Of a stretch of 33,983 nt of DNA, positions 6,484-14,438 are shown piece after piece. Below the pieces are notes generated by a model that had not been told where the DNA came from, made no database searches, and worked only from the letters and a program-made list of their open reading frames with translations. Position numbers and translations under genes: made by a program. Each line of letters opens with the position of its first letter. Within the stretch, counting starts at the first letter, position 1. The stretch is from Legionellales bacterium. GTDB lineage: Bacteria > Pseudomonadota > Gammaproteobacteria > UBA1113. Location of the stretch: contig PAPY01000039.1 in assembly GCA_002709565.1 (NCBI GenBank), positions 1 through 33,983 of the forward strand. Direction: 5' to 3'.

Positions 6484-8501
6484 GTGATCGATACCTCGCG
6501 GTCTTGGATGCATTGCCAGGGGCAATGGAAGATGTCTCAGATAGGGCGCGTCGCGCAATACAAACTTTACCGGGCAATTACTGGTGGTGGAAAGATCACA
6601 CCGGGGTTTACCGTAGCTGCAACAAAAACATTGTCGAATTCGTTGGCATTCCCAGCTTAGACCATATTATCGGCAAAAAAGACCACGATATGCCCTGGAA
6701 AGATATTGCTGACATTATTGTTGAGCATGATAAGCGTATCATGGACTCAGGCAAGGTAATGCAGGGCATTGAAACCATTCGCCGCAAGGATGGTACCTTA
6801 TTACGGATGTTGGTGACCAAAGCCCCGCTCTATGATGAGCGAGGTAATGTGGTTGGTACAGTAGGTACCGGCGTTGATATCACCAAACAAAAAGAACTCG
6901 AGAAACAACTCAAAGCTATCAATCAAGAATTATTACTCGCCAAAGAACAGGCCGAGACGGCGACCAAGGCAAAATCAGCTTTCTTAGCTAATATGAGCCA
7001 TGATGTTCGCACACCACTGTCAGGCATCATTGGTATGTCGGAAGTGATGATGTTAGATCCTGAGATGCTAACAGTTGATAACATCAAAGAAATTTACGAT
7101 TCAGGCCAGCGTTTGTTGACGCTGTTAAATCAATTCCTGGATTTTCTCACTATTGATGAACACAAACCCCAGAGCAACGAGCATTTTTCTATTAAAGTGT
7201 TGCTGGATGACTTGCGGGTTATTTTTATCCCCTCAACCCGCAATAAAGGCATAGGCTTCAAGCTATATGTATCATCGGCGGTGCCAGAGTTTTTCTACGG
7301 TGACAGTATTGCGATACATCGCGTGATCCTTAACTTGATCAGTAATGCCATTAAGTTTACTGATGAAGGGCGTATTGATGTTTGTGTGGATTTCGTGCAG
7401 ACCGATACCAATAGGGGAACCCTGTGCGTGTCCGTAGTGGATGATGGTATTGGTATTCCCGAAGCGGATCAAGAACGAATATTTCAACGGTTTGAGCGGG
7501 TATTGCCAGCTTACAAAGACAATAAGCCCGGCGCCGGTCTTGGTTTGTCCATTGTTACACAGTATCTAGAACAATTGGGCGGCACCATCAAGCTCGACAG
7601 TAAAGTCGGTGTCGGAACAACGGTTTCAATCCAAGTACCCTTAACAGTGGCGCCAACTGACAAGGAACTAAAAACCCGCGAGCCTGAGCCCCGTAATACG
7701 ACAAGGTCCACCGCAAAAAATGACGCACAGGTAGCGCTGCAGTTAGTCAATACGCTGCCACCGGACAAATCAACAGATGCACTGACTATCTTATTGGTTG
7801 AGGATGACCCAATTGCAGCAAAAGTGGGTTGTCTTATTTTGCAAGAGCTCGGTTGTAATGTTGACTTAGTGGTGACGGGGGGCGATGCCATTGCCAAAGC
7901 GCTGGCCCATGATTATGACATTGTCGTGATGGATATTGGTCTGCCTGATATGACGGGGTTAACCGTTGCCCAGCAAATTACTGCATGCAAATCACAAACT
8001 ATCATTGCGCTTACTGGCCATGGCAGAATGTCATCCATTGAGGCCGAAAAAGCCGGCATTGCCAAAGTTATTTTGAAACCCTTAACCAGTGACAAAGCTC
8101 AAGAGATCCTTAAATGTCATCACGTCGAAATTCCCCAAGCGCCAGCAGCGGAAGCTGAATCACAGGTCATTGATACAGCCAGTGTGGCGGAGATGGTCGG
8201 TGGGCGCGAAGATATTGCCAGAGAATTACTGGGTATGTTAGTCAAAGAGCTTCCCAGTGATCGTGACAAAATTCGCCAATCTGAAGCGGAAGGGGATCTC
8301 GAAAAACTATCTTTTGAGCTCCATCGTTTAAAGGGGGCAGTGACTTATTGCGGTGTGCCGCGTCTGCAACGCAGCGTCAAAGCTGCCTACGCTGAAGTCG
8401 ATAATGTGCAAACTGTGGGGCAGTTGAATACGCATTTGTCGGACCTATATAACGAAATAGATTTGCTGCTGGTTGAGTTTACGTCGTCAGCTAAAGCTTA
8501 G
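6480..8501 (+). CDS. Cytoplasmic hybrid sensor histidine kinase (PAS-HisKA-HATPase-REC-HPt)
   Basis: This 673-residue protein has no membrane segment. Order: PAS domain with PAC tail (about 30-140; [29 protein letters not shown]), a short coiled coil, HisKA with His174 in [14 protein letters not shown], HATPase_c (N box [13 protein letters not shown]1 [11 protein letters not shown]2 GAGLGLSI), a receiver (about 435-545) with Asp485 in VVMDIGLPD and Lys533, then an HPt domain with His615 in [14 protein letters not shown]. The complete His-Asp-His set means it could pass phosphate to a separate response regulator; the only one in the window is the GacA-type protein, but any partnership is inference. 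The ligand of the PAS domain is unknown. It is followed in the same direction by the large repeat protein. Confidence 0.92.
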   Translation: MSDRYLAVLDALPGAMEDVSDRARRAIQTLPGNYWWWKDHTGVYRSCNKNIVEFVGIPSLDHIIGKKDHDMPWKDIADIIVEHDKRIMDSGKVMQGIETIRRKDGTLLRMLVTKAPLYDERGNVVGTVGTGVDITKQKELEKQLKAINQELLLAKEQAETATKAKSAFLANMSHDVRTPLSGIIGMSEVMMLDPEMLTVDNIKEIYDSGQRLLTLLNQFLDFLTIDEHKPQSNEHFSIKVLLDDLRVIFIPSTRNKGIGFKLYVSSAVPEFFYGDSIAIHRVILNLISNAIKFTDEGRIDVCVDFVQTDTNRGTLCVSVVDDGIGIPEADQERIFQRFERVLPAYKDNKPGAGLGLSIVTQYLEQLGGTIKLDSKVGVGTTVSIQVPLTVAPTDKELKTREPEPRNTTRSTAKNDAQVALQLVNTLPPDKSTDALTILLVEDDPIAAKVGCLILQELGCNVDLVVTGGDAIAKALAHDYDIVVMDIGLPDMTGLTVAQQITACKSQTIIALTGHGRMSSIEAEKAGIAKVILKPLTSDKAQEILKCHHVEIPQAPAAEAESQVIDTASVAEMVGGREDIARELLGMLVKELPSDRDKIRQSEAEGDLEKLSFELHRLKGAVTYCGVPRLQRSVKAAYAEVDNVQTVGQLNTHLSDLYNEIDLLLVEFTSSAKA

Positions 8502-8513
8502 CTAACACTTAAC

Positions 8514-8532
8514 TGAACAAATTTTTTGTTCA
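8514..8532. promoter_or_regulatory. AT-rich dyad after the kinase gene
   Basis: Arms 8514-8521 and 8525-8532 (tgaacaaa / tttgttca) are perfect complements around a 3-base loop. The stem is mostly A-T and no T-run follows the hairpin, so it is a poor terminator. A protein-binding dyad near the promoter of the next gene is an alternative. Confidence 0.4.
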
Positions 8533-8553
8533 TAAACTGAACTATTTCCACAC

Positions 8554-8606
8554 CCCCAAGTCCTAACGACTGTAGAGGTACAGTTTTTAACTTCTAGGAC
8601 TTGGGG
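8554..8606 (+). promoter_or_regulatory. Structured leader sequestering the ribosome-binding site of the repeat protein
   Basis: A 12-bp perfect inverted repeat (8554-8565 ccccaagtccta, 8595-8606 taggacttgggg) encloses a second hairpin of 6 bp (8569-8574 / 8579-8584) with a GAGG loop. The 3' arm of the outer stem ends in GGGG, 7 nt before the ATG at 8614, so the Shine-Dalgarno would be paired when the stem forms. GGA motifs occur at 8597-8599 and 8605-8607. The arrangement suggests control of translation initiation. Confidence 0.6.
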
Positions 8607-8613
8607 ATGAAGT

Positions 8614-11600
8614 ATGCAAGCAATCAAAGTCAGAGACTCTGAGGGGAATGAGAAGTCAGTTAGTATCCTCGCTGGCGGGGTTTTTACGGACTTACAGCCG
8701 GGTGAAATAATTGTATTGCCCGATAACGTTGAGTCAGTGTTCCAACTCGGTGATAATTTGTATTTTGTGGTCGGTGGTGAAGTCTATGCCATCGCGGGTT
8801 TCTTTAACACTAACTTAACTGCCCAAGGACCTAACGCGGTTATCATTAATGGTGAAGAATTCAATCATGGTGATTTCAGTCAATCACTGTGGCCTGCAGA
8901 AGATAACGGTGGTCCGCGATTTATCCCTAATATGTTTGATTTCGCTTCTCTCCCTGAAGCGCCTGGCAGTAATGAAGGTGGACGAAACAATGGATCGCTG
9001 CCGCAGTCAACGCCCACAGAAAATATAGTCGGTTTATTTGGTTCGGTACCCCCAGTTGCAGTCAATGATTTCCGTAATACCGATCAAGATAGTAGTATCA
9101 TCATTTCAGTACTTGCGAATGATCAGTCCTTTAATGGAGCCGCGCTGCGCGTTTTGAATTTTAATGCTTCGGGTATGCAAGGAAATTTAGTTCATAATGG
9201 CAATGGTATTTTTACCTACAATCCCAATGGCGCATTGGATTATTTGCCACTGGGTGGTGGGGCATTAGAGCAATTTACCTATACCGTCATTGATGGTAAT
9301 AACAATATCTCAACTGCTCGAGTATTTATCTTTGTTAATGGCTTGAATGATGCACCTGAAGCGATGAATGACTGGCGTATGACAACCCAAGATGATGCAC
9401 GATGGATTGATGTATTACGCAATGATGAGGATATCGACCGAGGTGCTGTGTTAACCATTGATAGACTCTTTACTCGTCGCCTCGATGGTGAAGCTCGTAT
9501 CATTGGCGATCGTGTGCGCTACAATCCAGATGGTGAATTTGATTATCTTCCCCAAGGCTGGAATGCAATTGATAGATTTTGGTACGAAATAGCGGATGAA
9601 CATGGTGCAACAGATAGAGCGCGAGTAACTGTGTTGGTTAAGGGCTTGAATGATGCGCCTGAAGCGATGAATGATTGGCGTATGACTACTGAGGACGATG
9701 CCCGAGTTATTCGACCACTCCTCAATGACGAAGATGTGGATATTACTGATGGTCCTTGGAACTTCACTATTACTCGACTATTTACCCGTAATACCGATGG
9801 CGAAGTTACTTTGAGTCGAAATGGGCGTCGAGTGACTTATGATCCCGATGGCGAATTTGATTATCTTGCCACAGGTGAAGTTGCATGGGATAGTTTCCGT
9901 TACGAAATGTCTGATGTATTAGGTGCGACTGATAGAGCAAGGGTATTTGTACAAATCAAAGGGGTTAATGATGCGCCCGAAGCCATGAATGATAGGCGTA
10001 TGACCACAGAGGATGAGGTTGTCAGATTCAATCCTTTAAGGAACGATACCGACGTTGATCACAATGATGATCCCGGTAATTTTAGTGTTGACCGCTTGTT
10101 TACTCGAGGGCTTCAAGGTGAAGCATGGTTAACCCGTGGTGGCCGTGTGGCCTATGATCCCGATGGTGAGTTTGATTACTTAGCAACGGGCGAAACAGCG
10201 ATTGAACGATTTGGTTACGAAATGTCTGATGATGAAGGAGCGACGTCACGCGCCAGTATTCGTATACTCATTAAAGGGGTGAATGATGCTCCTGATGCGA
10301 ATGATGATATGGCAACAACAAACCAAAATAGTCGTGTAACCATCGATGTGCTTGCCAATGATACTGATCCTGATCACAATGACGATCCCAGTAACTTCAG
10401 TCTTGATAGGTTGTTTACTCGCGGTACCCAAGGTGATGTCTGGATTAGGGGTAATGATACGGTACGTTACGATCCTGATGGCCAATTTGACTCTCTTGGC
10501 ACTGGTGAGACAGCTTATGATTATTTCTGGTATGAAATGTCGGATAACGAAGGTGCAACCTCAACTGCCCAAGTTCGAGTAACGATTGAAGGCCGCAATG
10601 ACAGACCTGAAGCTATGGACGATAATGCAATGACTGATGCTGATGCTTCTGTATCAATTGATGTGCTGGCAAATGATACGGATGTGGATGCTAGTGACAT
10701 GCCAGCGAATTTTGTTATTGATAGATTATTCCAAGGTCAGACCGACGGTGATGTCAGTATTCAAGGTAATCAAGTCGTTTATGATCCAGCCGGGGCCTTC
10801 GACCATCTGCTCGCCGGTGAAACGGCCTATGATACTTTCTCATATCGAATGGAGGATGATGAGGGTTTGCGTTCACGGGCTGATGTGACCGTTAAAATCA
10901 CCGGGGTCAATGATGCTCCTACCTTACAATCATTACCTGAATTGAATTCTGACTCAAACTTTGTCGGCATTGCCATTGCTAATGGTATTATGGTTATTAC
11001 GACGGATATATTGAAAGCCATGGATCCTGATAATATTGCTGATGACTTAGTGTATAACGTTCAGTATCACGCAACGCGCAGCCATGGCCATGTGGCAATA
11101 TTTGGGGATGAACAGACCAGTATCAGTAGCTTTACCCAAGCAGATGTTGATGCGGGTCGAGTGGTATTTGTTCATGATGGTTCCTCTGCTATTGGTGGTG
11201 AAGCTGGATTCTTTGTTCGTCTGACGGATGGTAATTCAACGTTGCCGCGTGAGACGATACGTTTGAAAGTAGTTGATGAAATTGTTGGTGATAATGATCC
11301 AAATACAATTAGAGGTACGGATGATCCGGATTTCATTCGAGGCAGAAGAGGTGATGATACTATCCGTGGCGATGATAGTGGTGATGTTATCCAAGGCGGT
11401 AGAGGTGACGATATACTCATAGGTAGAGGCGGTGATGACATCTTTGCTTATCGTAGTGGTGAAGATATTCGTATCAATGGTGGCGGCGGTGATAATGATA
11501 TTCTCAGATTTGCTGCCGATGGTGGGGTGATGAACTTAGCTGATGATATTGATGATGGACTTGATATCAGCCGTATCGAACGTATTTCTCTTCTTGGCCA

Positions 11601-11826
11601 GAATCAAGAGTTACGACTTGCTGCAGATAATGTCGGTGATATCACCGATGGCGGTAATACTTTGTATGTCAGTGGTAATTCCAGCAGCAGTGTGCAAGCG
11701 AATCTGTTTGGTTGGACGGCCTTGCCAATGATGAATGGCTACAATGGCTATACCGATGGCACCAATACTCTCTATGTCCATATGGATATCAATCAGGATG
11801 ATATCAATCTTGGTCCGATCATTTAG
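8614..11826 (+). CDS. Large tandem-repeat protein with cadherin-like, CSPG-like and RTX segments (probable secreted adhesin)
   Basis: The 1070-residue acidic protein has no Sec signal peptide. Its N-terminal module (1-145) contains LPDNVESVFQLGDNLYFVVG and resembles FecR-like or retention modules of large secreted proteins. Six VCBS/cadherin-like repeats of about 100 residues follow (about 147-763), each starting with a form of NDAPEAMND and carrying a D-P-D-G-E-F-D-Y-like turn; units 2-5 share DRLFTR. A CSPG-type repeat (about 770-889; TQADVDAGRVVFVHDGSSA) precedes calcium-binding RTX nonapeptides (about 895-945; RGDDTIRGDDSGDVIQGGRG). The C-terminus would hold a type I secretion signal. Family knowledge points to a secreted or surface adhesin, but no type I transporter genes are in the window. 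Translation is likely controlled by the stem at 8554-8606. Confidence 0.85.
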   Translation: MQAIKVRDSEGNEKSVSILAGGVFTDLQPGEIIVLPDNVESVFQLGDNLYFVVGGEVYAIAGFFNTNLTAQGPNAVIINGEEFNHGDFSQSLWPAEDNGGPRFIPNMFDFASLPEAPGSNEGGRNNGSLPQSTPTENIVGLFGSVPPVAVNDFRNTDQDSSIIISVLANDQSFNGAALRVLNFNASGMQGNLVHNGNGIFTYNPNGALDYLPLGGGALEQFTYTVIDGNNNISTARVFIFVNGLNDAPEAMNDWRMTTQDDARWIDVLRNDEDIDRGAVLTIDRLFTRRLDGEARIIGDRVRYNPDGEFDYLPQGWNAIDRFWYEIADEHGATDRARVTVLVKGLNDAPEAMNDWRMTTEDDARVIRPLLNDEDVDITDGPWNFTITRLFTRNTDGEVTLSRNGRRVTYDPDGEFDYLATGEVAWDSFRYEMSDVLGATDRARVFVQIKGVNDAPEAMNDRRMTTEDEVVRFNPLRNDTDVDHNDDPGNFSVDRLFTRGLQGEAWLTRGGRVAYDPDGEFDYLATGETAIERFGYEMSDDEGATSRASIRILIKGVNDAPDANDDMATTNQNSRVTIDVLANDTDPDHNDDPSNFSLDRLFTRGTQGDVWIRGNDTVRYDPDGQFDSLGTGETAYDYFWYEMSDNEGATSTAQVRVTIEGRNDRPEAMDDNAMTDADASVSIDVLANDTDVDASDMPANFVIDRLFQGQTDGDVSIQGNQVVYDPAGAFDHLLAGETAYDTFSYRMEDDEGLRSRADVTVKITGVNDAPTLQSLPELNSDSNFVGIAIANGIMVITTDILKAMDPDNIADDLVYNVQYHATRSHGHVAIFGDEQTSISSFTQADVDAGRVVFVHDGSSAIGGEAGFFVRLTDGNSTLPRETIRLKVVDEIVGDNDPNTIRGTDDPDFIRGRRGDDTIRGDDSGDVIQGGRGDDILIGRGGDDIFAYRSGEDIRINGGGGDNDILRFAADGGVMNLADDIDDGLDISRIERISLLGQNQELRLAADNVGDITDGGNTLYVSGNSSSSVQANLFGWTALPMMNGYNGYTDGTNTLYVHMDINQDDINLGPII

Positions 11827-11921
11827 ACTTCCTGTCTAGAATAGGTTACAATTTGCCCATCCAATAACATTGGACTGTAGCCTTGGGCTTAAGTCCTTAT
11901 AATTTTGAGAACATTATTCAA

Positions 11922-13319
11922 ATGGGCACGACAACCACTTCTTCAAATAAACCGTTAGGCGTTATCGCACTGGCCATGATCAGCGTGGCAGCGATTTTCA
12001 GCCTCAGAAATTTACCGGTAATGGCGGAATATGGCCTATCATCGGCAGTTTTTTATCTACTAGCAGCGCTGGTATTCTTTGTTCCTGCATCCTTAGTCTG
12101 TGCTGAGCTTGCCACTACTTGGCCCAAAAATGGCGGTATCTACCTGTGGGTTAAAGAAGCCCTGGGGCCACGATTTGGCTTCTTAACCCTGTGGTTTGAG
12201 TGGACTAATACCATTGTTTGGTTTCCCGCGGTCTTATCCTATATCGCGGCCACCTTGGCGTATTTAATTGCACCAACTTTGGCGGCTAACAAATATTATA
12301 TGATTGTTATGATGCTGGGGATCTTCTGGGGAGTAAGCGGGCTGAATTATTTCGGTATGCGTCTGGCCAGCTGGGTCAGTGGCTTTGGTATTGTGTTTGG
12401 TACCTTAGTGCCGGCTGTCCTTATCTTGGGACTAGGTATTGTATGGCTACTGTCCGGACAAGTGTCACAAATTAGTTTCAACTGGGGTGCGTTGGTGCCT
12501 CATGTCAGTTTGGACCAATCTGCCTTTTTGGCCGGTTTGATCTTGAGTTTTGCTGGGATGCAAATTGCTGGTTTTCATGCACAGGATACAGCAAACCCTC
12601 AACGGGTTTTCCCGCGGGCTATCTTATTAGCGGTTGTATTAATCGTAATAGCGTCTACCTTAGGTACTTTGGCCATTGCCGTAGTTATTCCACAACAACA
12701 AATCAGTATTGTGGCTGGATTGATGCAGACCTTTGATTTGTTTTTTACGACATTTCATTTGCATTGGTTAGTGCCGGTGTTGGCTTTATTAACGGCTTTT
12801 GGTTCTATTGCAGCGGTCAATGCCTGGTTAACAGGGCCGAGTAAAGGCTTGCAGTATGCGGCCCAGGAGAGTCAGTTGCCCCAAGTTTTTCACAGCAAAA
12901 ACCGCTATGGCATGCCGGCAGGGATTTTAACCTTACAAGCATTGATAGGGACGGTGTTGTCCTTGGTGTATTTGTTCTTGCCGACGGTGAATGCGTCGTA
13001 TTGGTTCTTATCTGCCTTGACCGCTCAATTAACTATGTTTATGTACCTACTACTATTCGTCGCTGTAATTGTTTTGCGTTACCGTCACCCTGACGTAGCG
13101 CGGCCATATCGTATTCCTGGCGGCAAAATAGGCGTATGGCTTGCGGGAGGCTTAGGCTTCGCCGTATCATTGGCAACCATTGTGTTAGGCTTTATTCCGC
13201 CAGCACAATTAGAAACCGGCAGTACCTTGCTTTATGAAACAGCACTGCTTGGAGGCATTTTGGCCTTCAGTCTGCCGGCATTGGTTTTGTTCTATAGGCA
13301 GCGTAAGCGGGACAGCTAA
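11922..13319 (+). CDS. APC-superfamily amino acid transporter (GadC-like antiporter family)
   Basis: The 465-residue protein has about 12 hydrophobic segments. Its N-terminal motif (FSLRNLPVMAEYGLSSAVFY) followed by ELATTWPKNGGIYLWVKEAL is characteristic of the glutamate:GABA antiporter (GGA) branch, and WFEWTNTIVWFPAVLSYIAA follows. These proteins exchange an external amino acid for a decarboxylated or related product across the inner membrane. The substrate cannot be read from sequence, and no decarboxylase gene is adjacent. The start at 11922 was preferred over an in-frame TTG at 11883 because the family begins shortly before the first helix, although its ribosome-binding site is weak. The PAPS-reductase-like gene begins 4 bp after its stop. 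Confidence 0.88.
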   Translation: MGTTTTSSNKPLGVIALAMISVAAIFSLRNLPVMAEYGLSSAVFYLLAALVFFVPASLVCAELATTWPKNGGIYLWVKEALGPRFGFLTLWFEWTNTIVWFPAVLSYIAATLAYLIAPTLAANKYYMIVMMLGIFWGVSGLNYFGMRLASWVSGFGIVFGTLVPAVLILGLGIVWLLSGQVSQISFNWGALVPHVSLDQSAFLAGLILSFAGMQIAGFHAQDTANPQRVFPRAILLAVVLIVIASTLGTLAIAVVIPQQQISIVAGLMQTFDLFFTTFHLHWLVPVLALLTAFGSIAAVNAWLTGPSKGLQYAAQESQLPQVFHSKNRYGMPAGILTLQALIGTVLSLVYLFLPTVNASYWFLSALTAQLTMFMYLLLFVAVIVLRYRHPDVARPYRIPGGKIGVWLAGGLGFAVSLATIVLGFIPPAQLETGSTLLYETALLGGILAFSLPALVLFYRQRKRDS

Positions 13320-13323
13320 CATT

Positions 13324-14073
13324 ATGCATGTAATCAGCGGCAACTTTGGTAATGCAACTATTGCCTTAATGCAATGGGTTCATGACCATCAGCTCGATAA
13401 TGTTGTTGTTGTCGGTATTGATACAGGCTGGGCTGCTGTCGGCTGGGAGCAGCGTGTAAAAGACGCACAGGCCCTGGCCGAGCGTTATGGTTTTTGCTTT
13501 GAATTATTGCAAAGTCCCTTGCGATTCACTGATATTGTTACTGAGCGTAACGATTTTCCCACGCCCAAATACCAGTGGTGTGCTGGCCTCCTAAAAGGCC
13601 TGCCCTTGAATGCCTGGTTGGATGAGCATGACCCCCAGTGTGAAGCCTCGGTGTTATTAGGCAAACGCCGGTCTGGCTCGCGGGTTAATGCTGAGCTGCC
13701 TGAAAAAATCAGCGAGAGTGAATTTTTTGGTGATAGGACAGTTTGGCATCCTTTGTATCAGTGTGACGATGATAAGTTTACTCAATTGATTGCGGCAACG
13801 GGATTATCCATGCTGACTCACCGTAGTCTGGAATGTGATCCTTGTGTCAATAACTGTTTGGCGGACTTTCAGCGGCTTGCGCCACAAGATGTGGCAAAAA
13901 CACAGCAACTCGAACAACAGATCGGCAAGCCAATGTTCGCGCCCGAGGCGTGGGACGACAGTGAGGGCATTGAGGCAGTGGTGAAAGCGACTAAAAGTTT
14001 GCCAGCTGAGCCAAATAATAATACCGAAGATGACAGTGGCAACTGTGGCTCGCCGTTTGGCTGTGGGTTATAA
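13324..14073 (+). CDS. PAPS reductase-family-like protein with altered PP-loop
   Basis: The 249-residue protein resembles the PAPS reductase/PP-loop ATPase superfamily: VVVVGIDTGWAAVGWEQRV corresponds to the conserved D-T-x-x-E region, and FPTPKYQWCAGLLKGLPLNA (Cys86), GKRRSGSR (Arg115-120) and WHPL match later family motifs. The nucleotide loop reads SGNFGNAT (5-12) instead of the usual SGGKDS, so normal ATP/PAPS binding is doubtful. Extra cysteines cluster at 171, 174 and 178 (ECDPCVNNC), with 241 and 247 at the end, suggesting a metal or Fe-S site. The FdxA-type ferredoxin is the next gene, 35 bp downstream, which could supply electrons; that is inference. Exact function unknown. A longer frame from 13234 overlaps the transporter and was not used. 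Confidence 0.65.
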   Translation: MHVISGNFGNATIALMQWVHDHQLDNVVVVGIDTGWAAVGWEQRVKDAQALAERYGFCFELLQSPLRFTDIVTERNDFPTPKYQWCAGLLKGLPLNAWLDEHDPQCEASVLLGKRRSGSRVNAELPEKISESEFFGDRTVWHPLYQCDDDKFTQLIAATGLSMLTHRSLECDPCVNNCLADFQRLAPQDVAKTQQLEQQIGKPMFAPEAWDDSEGIEAVVKATKSLPAEPNNNTEDDSGNCGSPFGCGL

Positions 14074-14108
14074 TACGGCTCATTGACTGTTTCTAAGGAG
14101 ACCCATCC

Positions 14109-14432
14109 ATGACTTTTGTCGTCACCGAAAGTTGCATCCGCTGCAAATTAACCGATTGTGTTGAAGTCTGTCCTGTTGATTGCTTTTACGAAGGACCTAA
14201 TTTCTTGGTTATTCACCCCGATGAATGTATTGACTGCGCCTTGTGTGAGCCTGAATGTCCAGTGAATGCGATTTATTCTGAAGATGAATTACCCGAGGGA
14301 CAAGAAGAGTTTCTCGAACTTAATGCCCGACTGGCTGAGAAGTGGCCTAATATCTCGGTCAAGAAAGATGCGCCAGCCGATGCCGATGATTGGCGTGACA
14401 TTAGTGACAAACGGCAATACCTCGAAGAATAG
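14109..14432 (+). CDS. fdxA: 7Fe ferredoxin (FdxA / Azotobacter ferredoxin I type)
   Basis: The 107-residue cytoplasmic electron carrier starts [20 protein letters not shown] and contains both cluster motifs: the first Cys set ([17 protein letters not shown]) for the 3Fe-4S cluster with one ligand contributed to the other, and [12 protein letters not shown] for the 4Fe-4S cluster. The extended C-terminal region ([13 protein letters not shown]) is diagnostic for the FdI/FdxA family. The ribosome-binding site AAGGAG lies at 14095-14100. A perfect TATAAT (14069-14074) overlapping the preceding stop may serve as its own -10, though the -35 is poor. The helicase gene follows after 6 bp. Confidence 0.95.
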   Translation: MTFVVTESCIRCKLTDCVEVCPVDCFYEGPNFLVIHPDECIDCALCEPECPVNAIYSEDELPEGQEEFLELNARLAEKWPNISVKKDAPADADDWRDISDKRQYLEE

Positions 14433-14438
14433 ACGATA

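Noticed and set aside
8514-8532. Terminator of the kinase gene
   Set aside because: The stem is almost all A-T and is not followed by a T-run, so intrinsic termination is unlikely.
9279-11441. Many antisense and frame-shifted open frames inside the repeat protein gene
   Set aside because: They are shadows created by its biased, repeated codons; the sense frame is continuous with clear domain repeats.
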